Source: Palleronia marisminoris (lineage in GTDB: Bacteria; Pseudomonadota; Alphaproteobacteria; Rhodobacterales; Rhodobacteraceae). Taken from it: DNA of 64,000 bases. A program made the position numbers and the translations under genes. Positions within the stretch are counted from its first letter, which is position 1. Every line of letters begins with the position of its first letter. This document shows positions 35,075 through 44,652 of the stretch, one piece after another. The notes beneath the pieces were generated by a model. That model had not been told where the DNA came from, searched no databases, and saw only the letters and a list, made by a program, of their open reading frames with translations. Where the stretch lies: the NCBI RefSeq assembly GCF_900172315.1, contig NZ_FWFV01000004.1, forward strand, positions 124,001 to 188,000, read 5' to 3'.

Positions 35075-35655
35075 GCCTGACCTTCGAGACGCTGAGAGAC
35101 GCGCAGATCGGCCACGCCCTGGACGACCTCGCCCGGCTCAGGACCGAAGTGTTCCGCGCCTGGCCCTATCTCTACGATGGCGACCCAGCGAACGAGACCC
35201 ACTACCTGCGCAGCTACGAGAAGGCCGAGGGCGCGATCCTCGTGGCAGCCAAGGATGGCGAAAGGATCGTCGGCTGCGCCACCGGAATGCCGCTTGCCCG
35301 GCACGAGGATGCCAGCGACGTGCCGCTGGACGAGTTGGGGCTGACGATGGGCCAGGTCTTCTACTGCGCCGAGTCGGTCCTTCTGCCCGCCTGGCGCGGC
35401 CAGGGGGCCGGGCACGCCTTCTTCGACCGGCGCGAGACTCACGCCCGCGACCTCGGCTTCGACGTCTCGATGTTCTGCGCGGTCGAGCGGCCGGACGACC
35501 ACCCCCTGAAGCCCAAGGACGCCCGCCCCCTCGGCCCGTTCTGGGAAAAGCGCGGCTACACCGCGCGGGACGCGCATGTCACGATGACATGGCGCGACGT
35601 GAACGAGGACGCCCCCACCGAAAAGCGCCTGCGCGTCTGGACCAAGCCGCTGTGA
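35071..35655 (+). CDS. GNAT family acetyltransferase
   Basis: The 194-residue N-acetyltransferase has the acetyl-CoA-binding motif A in LLPAWRGQGAGHAFFDRRE, preceded by strands GAILVAAKDGERIVGCATG and VFYCAESV. The C-terminal part (LGPFWEKRGYTARDAHVTM) is the usual fold end. The substrate is unknown. It overlaps the preceding SnoaL-like gene by ATGA and the following nitrilase-family gene by GTGA, implying a functional trio. Confidence 0.88.
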   Translation: MSLTFETLRDAQIGHALDDLARLRTEVFRAWPYLYDGDPANETHYLRSYEKAEGAILVAAKDGERIVGCATGMPLARHEDASDVPLDELGLTMGQVFYCAESVLLPAWRGQGAGHAFFDRRETHARDLGFDVSMFCAVERPDDHPLKPKDARPLGPFWEKRGYTARDAHVTMTWRDVNEDAPTEKRLRVWTKPL

Positions 35656-36512
35656 GGGTCGCATCGGCCACCTGGCCGCTGGAGCGGCACGCCGACTGGC
35701 AGACCTATGCGGCAAAGCTCGAGGCATGGGTGACCTCGGCCGAGGCCGACCTGCTGGTCTTCCCCGAATATGCGGGGATGGAGCCGTGCCTGACCACGCC
35801 CCCCGCCCGCGACACGCCGCAGGATTGGGTCGATCACGCCGCGCGCACGGCCGACGACGTGCTGGCCCTGAACGTGGACCTGGCGCAGCGATGCGAGCGG
35901 CACATCCTGATGGGCAGCCTGCCCGTGGCGAGCGAAGCGGGCCTCGTGAACCGGGCCCACCTGATCGCGCCCTCGGGCACCGTCCTCTGGCAGGACAAGC
36001 AGATCCCCACCCCCTACGAGCGTGCGCACACCACGCTCGTCCCCGGCGACCCGCTGCGGGTCTTCGACACGGGGCTCGGCCGGATCGGGGTGCTGGTCTG
36101 CCACGACGCGGAGTTTCCCCTGCTGGCCCGCGCTCAGCCCTGCGACGTCCTGCTGATCCCCGCTTGCACCGACGCACCGCATGGCGCGGCACGGGTGCGG
36201 GCGGCGGCGCGGGCGCGGGCGCTGGAAGGGGCCTGCGTGACCGCGCTCAGCCAGACCATCGGAGATGTGGAGGGTTGCTGCTTTCTCGACACCAACCGCT
36301 CCGGCGCCGGAATCTTCGCCCCGCCAGACAGGGGCTTTCCCGACGACGGCATCCTCGCCCAGGTGCCGCCCAAGACGTCCGGCTGGGCCCGCGCCGAAGT
36401 CGACATGGACGCCCTCGCCGCCCTCAAGGACGGGCGCGGAGAGGTGGCGATCCCGCTGGACTGGCCGCGCTCGGAACGGGCCGAGCAGGCCCCTCGCGTA
36501 CGTCTCGACTAG
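35652..36512 (+). CDS. Carbon-nitrogen hydrolase (nitrilase superfamily)
   Basis: The 286-residue amidase-type hydrolase has the Glu-Lys-Cys triad visible: FPEYAGME (Glu39), WQDKQIPTP (Lys116) and GVLVCHDAEFP (Cys150). This group acts on amides, not nitriles, as a rule. The start is GTG 35652, overlapping the acetyltransferase stop (GTGA); the reading frame upstream to 35589 would intrude on that gene. The stop shares CTAG with the convergent transglycosylase gene. Confidence 0.9.
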   Translation: MRVASATWPLERHADWQTYAAKLEAWVTSAEADLLVFPEYAGMEPCLTTPPARDTPQDWVDHAARTADDVLALNVDLAQRCERHILMGSLPVASEAGLVNRAHLIAPSGTVLWQDKQIPTPYERAHTTLVPGDPLRVFDTGLGRIGVLVCHDAEFPLLARAQPCDVLLIPACTDAPHGAARVRAAARARALEGACVTALSQTIGDVEGCCFLDTNRSGAGIFAPPDRGFPDDGILAQVPPKTSGWARAEVDMDALAALKDGRGEVAIPLDWPRSERAEQAPRVRLD

Positions 36513-37846
36513 CCGTCCCGCAGCGCCTGCAGCACCCGCAGCGAGGCGAACCCGTCGGGCACCATCCCGCTCGCCCGCTGATAGGCGCGCACGGCGGCGA
36601 CGGTCAGCGGCCCGATGCGCCCGTCGATGCCCTCGGTATCGAACCCGGCCGAGGTCAGGCGGCGCTGCAGTTCCTCGCGCTCGCCCGAGTTGAGCGCACG
36701 GTCCTCGCGCGGCCACTCGGCGACGAGGGGGCCGTCCCCGGCGATGCGGTCGCTCAGGTGCCCCACGGCGACGACATAGGCATCGGCGGCGTTGTAGCGC
36801 TCGATCACGTCGAAGTTGGGGAAGGTCATGAAGGCAGGACCACCGGCCCCCGCGGGCACCATGATCGACGCCTCGGCATGGTCGGGAACGGCAGTTCCGT
36901 CCACCGCCGTCACGCCCAGTTCCGCCCATTCCGAGGGCAGACGCTCCTCGTCCCGCTTGGCGAGGCGATAGTCGAACCCCTCGGGCAGCGCGACCTCGAC
37001 GCCCCAGGGCTGATCCAGCACCCAGCCGTGCCGCGCCAGGTAGGCGGCGGTCGAGGCCAGCGCATCGGCGGGACTCCGGCCCCAGATGTCGCGGCGGCCG
37101 TCGCCGTTGAAGTCGACGGCGTGGACCAGGTAGGTCGTCGGGATGAACTGCGTGTGTCCCATCGCCCCGGCCCACGAGCCGGTCAGGGGCGCACCCCCGG
37201 TATCGCCGGATTCGAGGATCTTCAGCGCAGCGACGAGCTGCGCCTCGAAGAAGGCGCCCCGGCGTCCGTCGAAGGCCAGCGTGGCCAGCGCCTCGACGAC
37301 ATCGGTACCGCCGCGGTGGGTGCCGAAGTTGCTCTCCAGTCCCCAGATCGCCGCGACGACTTCCTTGTCGACGCCGTATTGCGATTCGACCGCCTCCAGC
37401 ACGCGGCCGAAATCGGTCAGCACGTTACGCCCATTGACCACCCGCGTGTCGGAAACGGCGACGTCGAGGTAGTCCCACAGGGTCGACGTAAATTCGCTCT
37501 GATTGCGGTCGCGGGCAATCACTTCGGTGTCGTAGGTCAGCCCGTCCAGCGCGGCATCGACCGTGGCCCGGTCCACGCCCTGCACCAGCGCGCGCCCGCG
37601 GAAGCGGGACAGCCAGGTCTCGAACGCGTCCTGGCGGGGCGAAACTGTGGGCAGATTCTCGGGCCGGGCGCGCGGGGCCAGGGTAACGATCGGAAGCAAG
37701 CTCGGCGCGGCCTCGGTCTTCGAGGACGTCACCGTTTCAGCCAGCGGGGCATCGGCGTCCCCGCGCAGCTCGGGACGGGGCGAGACCTCTTGCGCGGCGG
37801 CCGGCCAGGCTAGCGCCAGGGCGAAAAGACAGGCGATGCGCGGCAT
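36509..37846 (-). CDS. Lytic murein transglycosylase, MltB type, with peptidoglycan-binding domain
   Basis: The 445-residue exported enzyme cleaves glycan strands of peptidoglycan. It has a signal peptide (1-19, LFALALAWPAAAQ) and an SLT_2/MltB catalytic domain with Glu171 in AAIWGLESNFG, the GAMGHTQFIPTTY segment and the DGRRDIW motif (about 70-360). A C-terminal PG_binding_1 domain closes the protein (about 385-440, LQRRLTSAGFDTEGIDGRIG). The start is ATG 37846 behind GGGAGGT. There is no lipobox, so it is soluble periplasmic, unlike E. coli MltB. Confidence 0.93.
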   Translation of the reverse strand: MPRIACLFALALAWPAAAQEVSPRPELRGDADAPLAETVTSSKTEAAPSLLPIVTLAPRARPENLPTVSPRQDAFETWLSRFRGRALVQGVDRATVDAALDGLTYDTEVIARDRNQSEFTSTLWDYLDVAVSDTRVVNGRNVLTDFGRVLEAVESQYGVDKEVVAAIWGLESNFGTHRGGTDVVEALATLAFDGRRGAFFEAQLVAALKILESGDTGGAPLTGSWAGAMGHTQFIPTTYLVHAVDFNGDGRRDIWGRSPADALASTAAYLARHGWVLDQPWGVEVALPEGFDYRLAKRDEERLPSEWAELGVTAVDGTAVPDHAEASIMVPAGAGGPAFMTFPNFDVIERYNAADAYVVAVGHLSDRIAGDGPLVAEWPREDRALNSGEREELQRRLTSAGFDTEGIDGRIGPLTVAAVRAYQRASGMVPDGFASLRVLQALRDG

Positions 37847-38033
37847 GCGGGACCTCCCTCGGATGTCGGATGCTGCGCAGCGTATAGCGCAAAACGTCGC
37901 GGAAAAGAACCGATCCCGCGACCACTTCACGGATCGTTGCCGACGCCGTGAGATCCCTCGCTCACGCAGCGTTTCGCTTCCCCGGCGCAGGGGCCGGCGC
38001 TAGGCATTTTCGCGGACCATCAGGGAGGCCCAC

Positions 38034-39212
38034 ATGCTCGACGATATCGTGATCCTGTCCGGCGCGCGAACCGCGATCGGCACCTTCGGCGGCGCGCTCG
38101 CCGGCACCCCGCCCATCGACCTTGCCGCGACCGTCTCGAAAGCGGCGCTGGAGCGCGCGGGCGTCGAGGGAGGGCAGATCGGCCATGTCGCCTTCGGCCA
38201 CGTCATCAACACCGAGCCGCGCGACATGTACCTGTCGCGCGTCGCCGCGATGCAGGCCGGCGTGCCCGAGACCGTGCCGGCGATGAACGTGAACCGCCTC
38301 TGCGGCTCGGGCGCGCAGGCCATCGTCAGCATGGTCCAAGCGCTCGCCATGGGCGACGCCGACTTCGTGCTGACCGGCGGCGCCGAGTGCATGAGCCGCT
38401 CGCCCTACATCCTCCCCGCCGCCCGCTGGGGCCAGAAGATGGGCGACGTCGAGACCCGCGACATGATGCTGGGCGCGCTCAACTGTCCCTTCGGCACCGG
38501 CCACATGGGCGTCACGGCTGAAAACGTCGCCTCCGAGCACGGCATCACGCGCGAGGACCAGGACGCCTTCGCCCTGACTTCGCAACAACGCGCCGCGCAG
38601 GCCATTGCCGAGGATCGCTTCGCCGGTCAGATCGCGCCGGTCGAGGTTCGGGCCGGGCGCGACGCGGCGGTCTTCGACAAGGACGAGCATCCCAAGGACA
38701 CCTCGGCCGAGAAGCTCTCCGCCCTGCGCGCCGTGTTCCAGAAGGATGGCACGGTCACGGCCGGCAACGCCAGCGGCATCAACGATGGTGCCGCCGCGCT
38801 GGTCCTCGCCCGAGGTGCCGCGGCCGAGAAAGCAGGGCTGACGCCCGCCTTCCGCGTGCTGGGCTACGGCCATTCCGGCGTCCGCCCCGAGGTCATGGGC
38901 CTCGGCCCGATCCCCGCGGTGCGGAACCTGTGCGAGCGTACAGGCCTTTCTGCAGACGAATTTGACGTGATCGAGTCGAACGAGGCCTTCGCCGCTCAGG
39001 CGATCGCGGTGAACCGCGAGCTGGGCCTCGACGGCGACCGCGTGAACCCGAACGGCGGTGCCATCGCGCTTGGCCATCCGGTGGGCGCCACCGGCGCGAT
39101 CCTGACGGTCAAGGCCATGTACGAGCTGCAGCGCACAGGCGGAAAGCTGGCGCTGATCACCATGTGCATCGGCGGCGGCCAAGGCATCGCGCTGGCGATC
39201 GAGCGAATCTGA
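38034..39212 (+). CDS. Acetyl-CoA acetyltransferase (thiolase)
   Basis: The 392-residue biosynthetic/degradative thiolase condenses two acetyl-CoA or cleaves acetoacetyl-CoA. The active site is Cys90 (NRLCGSGAQAI), His348 (GGAIALGHPVGATG) and Cys378 (CIGGGQG), with NEAFAAQA (316-323) between. Full family length. ATG 38034 follows GGGAGG. No PHB reductase or synthase gene is adjacent, so whether it serves polyhydroxybutyrate synthesis or acyl degradation is open. Confidence 0.92.
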   Translation: MLDDIVILSGARTAIGTFGGALAGTPPIDLAATVSKAALERAGVEGGQIGHVAFGHVINTEPRDMYLSRVAAMQAGVPETVPAMNVNRLCGSGAQAIVSMVQALAMGDADFVLTGGAECMSRSPYILPAARWGQKMGDVETRDMMLGALNCPFGTGHMGVTAENVASEHGITREDQDAFALTSQQRAAQAIAEDRFAGQIAPVEVRAGRDAAVFDKDEHPKDTSAEKLSALRAVFQKDGTVTAGNASGINDGAAALVLARGAAAEKAGLTPAFRVLGYGHSGVRPEVMGLGPIPAVRNLCERTGLSADEFDVIESNEAFAAQAIAVNRELGLDGDRVNPNGGAIALGHPVGATGAILTVKAMYELQRTGGKLALITMCIGGGQGIALAIERI

Positions 39213-39278
39213 TCCGCCCTTAGCGCCCCGTTAACCCGGCCGCCCCATGCTTGCCGTGATGCGGCCAGCGGGGATGCC

Positions 39279-41393
39279 ATGCGGTCCGAAGAAGCCTTGG
39301 ACAGCGAACGGGAACGGCGCGAGCACCTCGCGACGGACCGCGAGCGCGAATTGACGGACCGGATCGCCCGGCTGGAAGAGACCTCGCACCGCCTCACCCA
39401 CGAGATCGAGGCCAAGCGATCGGAAGCGACGCGGCTCGACCGGACGAACGAGCTCGGCCAGGTTTGGGCAGGGCTGCAGTCGATCCTCGACGGGTTCGCG
39501 ATCTTCGACAGGGACCACCGCCTGGTCGTCGCCAATCACGCCTACCTGTCGGTTCTGGACAGCGTGCCCGAGGTCGCGCCCGGCATCACCTACGAGCGGA
39601 TGTGCGAGCTTCTGGTCTCGGAACGGATCGCGGACACCCCGCCCGACGGTGAAACGTGGTGCGCGTGGATGAAGGGCCGCTGGCGCCAGGAAGAGATCCC
39701 GACAGCGATCCTGCGCCTCTCCGACGGGCAATTCATCAAGCTGGTGGACCGCAGGCTGCCCGATGGCGGCATCGTCACGCTGGCCATCAATCAGACCGGG
39801 ATCCTGCGCCTTCGCGCCGCGATCGAGGCCCTGCCCGACGGCTTCGTCGTCTTCGACGCCGACGACAGGCTCGTCGCGGCGAACGAGACCTACCTGAACC
39901 TCGTCGGCATTTCCCGCCAGGAGGCCAAGCGCGGCGTCACCTTCACCGACATCCTGCGCAGCGGTGTCGACGAGGGCCGCTTCCTCGTCGAGGGGCCGGA
40001 CGACTGGCTCGGGGACCGGATCACGCACCACCAATGCGAAAACGGCAGCAGCCACGATTTCAGGCTGCTCGACGGCCGCTGGTTGCGCGCGGTCGATATC
40101 GCCTTGCCGGACGGTGGACGTGCCGGCCTTCGGATCGACATCACCGAGATCAAGGCCCAGCAGATCGAGCTTGCGCGTCTGGCCGGGGCCGCCGAGGCTG
40201 CGTCGCGCGCGAAATCCGCGTTCCTGTCAAACATGAGCCACGAGATCCGCACGCCGATGAACGGGCTGGTGGGCATCTCCGACCTGCTGCTCGCCACCCG
40301 CCTGGACGACGGCCAGCGAGAGATGGCCGAGACGCTCCGCCGCTCGGCCGAGGGGCTGCTCGGGCTGCTCGACGACGTGCTGGACTTCTCGCAGGCCGAG
40401 GCAGGTGGCCTCGCCTTCGAACTCGCTCCCATCCAACCCCGGGACCTGCTGGCCGAGATCGTCGCCAGCTTCCTGGCCGAGGCGCATGGTCGTGGACTTG
40501 CGCTGACGCTCGACATCGCCGAGGACGTGCCGCCGGCGATCCTGGCGGACGCGCGGCAGGTGCGGCGGGTCCTGACGAACCTGCTCTGCAACGCCGTGAA
40601 GTTCACCCGTTCCGGCGGCATCACCGTGCGTAGCGCCGTTCGGGACAAGATGCTTTCGATCGCGGTCGAGGATACCGGCCCGGGCATTCCGCCCGACCGC
40701 GCGGAACGGATTTTCGACGGATTCGTGCAGATCGAAGAGGGGCACGACCGCCAGCATGACGGACCCGGCTTGGGCCTTGCCGTGTGCCGCAGCCTCGTCA
40801 CGCAGATGGGCGGCCGGATCGACTACCGCGCTCGGCCGGACGGCGGATCGATATTCAGGATCAGCCTGCCGATCCGCGCAGCGACCCTTGCCCCCGCTCC
40901 GGCAGCCGAGGGCCAGCCGGCCCGGCGGCCAGCGACCCGGCGGGCGCGGGTCCTTGCGGTCGAGGACAATGCCACGAACCGCTTCGTCCTGGAAAAACTG
41001 CTCGAACCTCTCGACGTGGACCTGCGGGTGGTCGAGCGCGGCGCCGATTGCCTGGCCGAGGCGATGCGGGACCCGCCCGACCTTCTGCTGACCGACATCT
41101 CGATGCCGGACATGGACGGGCTCGAGATGACGCGCCGCCTGCGCACATGGGAAGCCAGGACAGGCCGCCATCCCCTGCGGATCGTGGCGATGACCGCCCA
41201 CGCGCTTGCCGCGGACATCGAAGAGATCCTCGCCGCCGGGCTCGACCGGGTGTTGACCAAGCCCCTGAAGCGCACGCTGTTGACCGAGGAATGTGCCGCC
41301 GCCCTGGTCCGCCCGGCTCAGGCCGCCTTGGCAGCCGATGCCTCGCTGCGGAAGAAGGCCGGTGCGTCGGGCTCGGACAGGTCGGGCGTGTAG
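39279..41393 (+). CDS. Hybrid sensor histidine kinase with two PAS domains
   Basis: The 704-residue, apparently cytoplasmic hybrid kinase has no membrane segments. Domains in order: coiled coil (4-60), PAS (63-170), PAS (181-290), HisKA dimerisation domain with the phospho-histidine in MSHEIRTPMNG (His321), an HATPase domain (N-box LLCNAVKFT, G-boxes DTGPGIP and GPGLGLAV), and a C-terminal receiver (VLAVEDNATNRFVL; Asp606 in LLLTDISMPDMDG). It probably senses an internal cue through PAS and relays to an unknown phosphotransfer protein. Its 3' end overlaps convergent yaaA by 76 bases. Confidence 0.9.
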   Translation: MRSEEALDSERERREHLATDRERELTDRIARLEETSHRLTHEIEAKRSEATRLDRTNELGQVWAGLQSILDGFAIFDRDHRLVVANHAYLSVLDSVPEVAPGITYERMCELLVSERIADTPPDGETWCAWMKGRWRQEEIPTAILRLSDGQFIKLVDRRLPDGGIVTLAINQTGILRLRAAIEALPDGFVVFDADDRLVAANETYLNLVGISRQEAKRGVTFTDILRSGVDEGRFLVEGPDDWLGDRITHHQCENGSSHDFRLLDGRWLRAVDIALPDGGRAGLRIDITEIKAQQIELARLAGAAEAASRAKSAFLSNMSHEIRTPMNGLVGISDLLLATRLDDGQREMAETLRRSAEGLLGLLDDVLDFSQAEAGGLAFELAPIQPRDLLAEIVASFLAEAHGRGLALTLDIAEDVPPAILADARQVRRVLTNLLCNAVKFTRSGGITVRSAVRDKMLSIAVEDTGPGIPPDRAERIFDGFVQIEEGHDRQHDGPGLGLAVCRSLVTQMGGRIDYRARPDGGSIFRISLPIRAATLAPAPAAEGQPARRPATRRARVLAVEDNATNRFVLEKLLEPLDVDLRVVERGADCLAEAMRDPPDLLLTDISMPDMDGLEMTRRLRTWEARTGRHPLRIVAMTAHALAADIEEILAAGLDRVLTKPLKRTLLTEECAAALVRPAQAALAADASLRKKAGASGSDRSGV

Positions 41394-42103
41394 ACGTAGC
41401 CGCCCGCATCGAAGTCGCGCAGTCCCACGGCCGAGGTAATCCGATGCTCGCAGACGAACCGCGCCATCGCGCCCCGGGCCCGCTTGGCGTGGAACGAGAT
41501 CACCTTGGCCTCGCCGTTCTTCTCGTCGAGGAAGCGCGGCGTGACGACCCGCAGGCCCAGTGCGGCGATATCGACCGCGCCGAAGTACTCCTGACTGGCG
41601 CAGTTCAGAAGTGTGGCGGAACCCGTGGCCGCCGCATCCTGGGCCAGCGCCGTTGCAATGCGGTCGTCCCAGAACTCGTAGAGCGACCGGCCCCGGTCGG
41701 TCGCAAGCCGCGTACCCATCTCCAGCCGGTAGGGTTGGATCGCGTCGCGGGGCCGCAGGACGCCGTAGAGGCCGGAAAGGATCCGCAGGTGCCCGTCCGC
41801 ATGGCGCTGTGCGTCGCCGTCCAGCGAGGCCCAGTCGAGGCCCTGGTAGGTGTCGCCGGCGAAGGTCTCGGCGGCGGCGCGGCTGTTTTCGAGGGTCGAG
41901 ACGTTGGCCATCGCCTTGAAACGCTCGCGGTTCAGCACCGCCAGCTTGTCGGACAGGCGCATGAGCCGCTTCAGATCGTCGGCCGTCAGCTCACGCGCAC
42001 GGTGCGCCAGCAGGTTCGCCTGATCCTGCATCCGGGGCTGCGTGGTTTCGGTCCCGGTGTCGGTCCAGTCGAGTTTCTTGGCGGGCGAGATCACGACGAG
42101 CAT
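41318..42103 (-). CDS. yaaA: Peroxide stress protein YaaA family
   Basis: The 261-residue cytoplasmic protein matches YaaA: an N-terminal MLVVISPAKKLDW, LSGLYGVLRPRDAIQPYRLEMG, LLNCASQEYF and FHAKRARGAMARFV. YaaA limits free intracellular iron and protects DNA during hydrogen peroxide stress in E. coli. The last 25 codons overlap, on the opposite strand, the end of the hybrid kinase gene. It may form an operon with recQ upstream (51-base gap). Confidence 0.92.
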   Translation of the reverse strand: MLVVISPAKKLDWTDTGTETTQPRMQDQANLLAHRARELTADDLKRLMRLSDKLAVLNRERFKAMANVSTLENSRAAAETFAGDTYQGLDWASLDGDAQRHADGHLRILSGLYGVLRPRDAIQPYRLEMGTRLATDRGRSLYEFWDDRIATALAQDAAATGSATLLNCASQEYFGAVDIAALGLRVVTPRFLDEKNGEAKVISFHAKRARGAMARFVCEHRITSAVGLRDFDAGGYVYTPDLSEPDAPAFFRSEASAAKAA

Positions 42104-42154
42104 GGGGCTTCCTTCTTGCGACGCTGCTCGGGATATGCCGATGGGCGACCGGCC

Positions 42155-44188
42155 TCAACCCTCGCGACAGACGGCGAGGAAGGCGTCGGCGAAGCGGTCG
42201 AACTTGGGTTCGGTCAGGCCGGGCGCGCGGGAGAGCTGCTCGAGACTGTCGGGACGGCGCTCGGCGATCCAGCGAATCGTGCTGGCATTGCAGGACATGG
42301 GCTTGCCGGTGCCGTCCTCGCCCCGCGACAGCTCGTTCTGCACGTCCATCAGGCGGTCGAAGATCCCGCCCGAGGCGCGGCCGGCGAGCTTCATGCGGGC
42401 CGGGTGCAACTCTTCGACAGCACCGGCGATCACCTGCAGGAACTCGCGACCGTACCGCTCGAGCTTCGTCGCGCCCACGCCGCCGATGCGGGCCATGGCG
42501 TCCATGTCCGAAGGCTTCGTCTCGGCCATCTCGATCAGGGTGCGGTCGTTGAAGATGACGTAGGCGGGCACGCCCTGGGCCTCGGCGAAGGCCCGGCGCC
42601 TGGCCTTGAGCGCCGACAGAAGCGGCGCGTCCTCGTCCGACACCAGCGCCTTGGCGGCGGGCCGGTCCTTCTCGGTCAGCACGTCCTTGCGCAGGTCGAT
42701 GGACTGCTCGCCGCGCAGGATCGGGCGGGCGGCGTCGGTCATTACCAGCGCACCGTGACGTTCCGCATCGGGGCGGACGAGGTCGTGACCCATCATCTGC
42801 CGGAAGATCGCCTGCCATTGCCTTGGCTGGTGGGTCTTTCCGACGCCGAAAGTCGGCAGGTCATCATGGCCGCGCTGCTTCACCTTGTCGGTCTCGCGGC
42901 CGACGAGGATGTCGATCAAATGGCCGGTGCCGAACCGCTCGGCCGTCCGCAGGATTGCCGACAGGGCCATCCGCACGGCTTCGGTGCCGTCGAAGATCGC
43001 CGGAGGGCGGTCGCAGAGGTCGCAATTGCCGCAGGGCGCGGCCTCTTCCCCGAAATATCGCAGCAGCTTCTGGCGCCGGCATCCGAGGGACTCGGCCAGC
43101 CCCAGAAGGGCGTTCAGCCGGCCGTGATCAGCGCTCTTGCGCTCCGGCGGGGCCATCCCCTCGTCGATTTGCGACCGGCGCAGGCGGATGTCGTCGGGAC
43201 CGTACAGCGTCAATGTCTCGGCCGGGGCGCCGTCGCGGCCGGCGCGGCCGATCTCCTGGTAGTAGGACTCGATCGACTTCGGAAGGTCGGCATGGGCGAC
43301 CCAGCGAATGTCGGGCTTGTCCACACCCATACCGAAGGCGACCGTGGCGCAGACGATCAGGCCGTCCTCGACCGCGAAGCGGGTCTCGACGGCACGGCGC
43401 GCCTCGGCCTCCATCCCGCCGTGGTAGGAGCAGGCGGCGTGCCCCTCTTGCCGAAGGGCATCGGCGAGGCTTTCAGTCTTGGCGCGGGTGCCGCAATAGA
43501 CGATGCCGGACTGTCCCCGGCGGGCTTGCGCAAAGCTGAGGATCTGCTGGCGAGGCTGGTTCTTGGGGCGGAAGGCAAGGTGGATGTTCGGCCGGTCGAA
43601 GCCGTGCAGGAACAAGCGCGGCTCTTCGCCGGTGAACAGGCGCGAGACAATTTCCTCGCGCGTTTCGGCATCGGCGGTGGCGGTGAATGCGGCCAGCGGC
43701 ACGCCCAAGGCGCGGCGCAGCTCACCGATCTTGAGGTAGTCGGGCCGGAAATCATGGCCCCACTGGCTGACGCAATGCGCCTCGTCCACCGCGATCAGGC
43801 CGACATTGGCCCGCCGCAGCATGTGCCCGGCTGATCCCAGGCGCTCGGGCGCGAGATACAGCAGCTTCAGCGTCCCGGCCTCGAGCTGCTCGTAGACGGC
43901 GCGCGTCTCTTCCTCGGTATTGGCCGAGGTCAGCGCACCGGCCGCGACGCCCGCGACCTGCAGGCCCCGCACCTGGTCGCGCATCAGGGCGATCAGGGGC
44001 GAGACGACCAGCGTGACGCCGTCGCGCATCAGCGCCGGCAGTTGGTAGCACAGCGATTTGCCCCCGCCCGTCGGCATGATGGCCAGCACCGGCTCGCCCG
44101 CTGCCACGGCCTCGACGATCTCGCTTTGGCCGGGGCGGAACTCGGAGAATCCGAAGACGGAGGCGAGGATCGCCTTGGGATCTTGCAT
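42155..44188 (-). CDS. recQ: ATP-dependent DNA helicase RecQ
   Basis: The 677-residue superfamily 2 helicase used in recombination and fork repair has Walker A PTGGGKSLCY (39-48), the DEAH box AVDEAHC (133-139), motif VI YYQEIGRAGRDG, the RQC zinc cysteines (LGCRRQKLLRYFGE, CGNCDLC), a winged helix and an HRDC domain (LKARRRAFAEAQGVPAYVIF). A further C-terminal helical segment (to 677) makes it somewhat longer than E. coli RecQ (609). ATG 44188 follows GGAGGCAG. Confidence 0.95.
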   Translation of the reverse strand: MQDPKAILASVFGFSEFRPGQSEIVEAVAAGEPVLAIMPTGGGKSLCYQLPALMRDGVTLVVSPLIALMRDQVRGLQVAGVAAGALTSANTEEETRAVYEQLEAGTLKLLYLAPERLGSAGHMLRRANVGLIAVDEAHCVSQWGHDFRPDYLKIGELRRALGVPLAAFTATADAETREEIVSRLFTGEEPRLFLHGFDRPNIHLAFRPKNQPRQQILSFAQARRGQSGIVYCGTRAKTESLADALRQEGHAACSYHGGMEAEARRAVETRFAVEDGLIVCATVAFGMGVDKPDIRWVAHADLPKSIESYYQEIGRAGRDGAPAETLTLYGPDDIRLRRSQIDEGMAPPERKSADHGRLNALLGLAESLGCRRQKLLRYFGEEAAPCGNCDLCDRPPAIFDGTEAVRMALSAILRTAERFGTGHLIDILVGRETDKVKQRGHDDLPTFGVGKTHQPRQWQAIFRQMMGHDLVRPDAERHGALVMTDAARPILRGEQSIDLRKDVLTEKDRPAAKALVSDEDAPLLSALKARRRAFAEAQGVPAYVIFNDRTLIEMAETKPSDMDAMARIGGVGATKLERYGREFLQVIAGAVEELHPARMKLAGRASGGIFDRLMDVQNELSRGEDGTGKPMSCNASTIRWIAERRPDSLEQLSRAPGLTEPKFDRFADAFLAVCREG

Positions 44189-44270
44189 GAAACTGCCTCC
44201 GGAGGTCGTTGAGCTGCGCGGGCTCACCGATCCCACATCGGGAATCGGGGGACAAGCGCGGCAGGTCGCC

Positions 44271-44558
44271 TCAGTAGAAGGCGGGGGCGTTGTTCATCAG
44301 GATGATGCGAAGCGCATAGACCGCGATCAGCGCCACCAGCGGGGCAAGGTCGAGGCCCCCCATCGGCGGCAGCACCCGGCGGATCGGCCCGTAAAGCGGT
44401 TCGAGCACGCGGTTCAGCCCGTCCCAGATCTGCGCGACCAGCGGCTGGCGAAGGTTCAGGACCTGGAAGTTGATCAACCACGACATGATGATGTGGGCGA
44501 TCATGATGAACCACACCACGTCGAGGATGAGGAGAAGAATCTGGATTACGGAGAGCAT
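44271..44558 (-). CDS. YggT family membrane protein
   Basis: The 95-residue protein has two hydrophobic hairpins of YggT type: VIQILLLILDVVWFIMIAHIIMSW, the conserved LNRVLEPLYGPIRRVLPPMGGLDLAP, and a C-terminal helix LVALIAVYALRIIL. The family is linked to osmotic adaptation and division-site organisation, but the exact function is uncertain. The start is ATG 44558 after GGAGAG; longer frames upstream run into the divergent thioesterase promoter. Confidence 0.88.
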   Translation of the reverse strand: MLSVIQILLLILDVVWFIMIAHIIMSWLINFQVLNLRQPLVAQIWDGLNRVLEPLYGPIRRVLPPMGGLDLAPLVALIAVYALRIILMNNAPAFY

Positions 44559-44652
44559 TTCGGTCCCTGTCTGGCGTCCGCCGCTACGTAACCATGGCGC
44601 TCGCCACGGGCAAGGCTTGACCGCCGCGGCGCGGCGCGGCACCTCGACGCTT

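Noticed and set aside
40784-43834. 1016-codon plus-strand open frame
   Set aside because: It spans the hybrid kinase in another frame and yaaA and recQ in antisense; no domain or ribosome site, and all three real genes are unambiguous.
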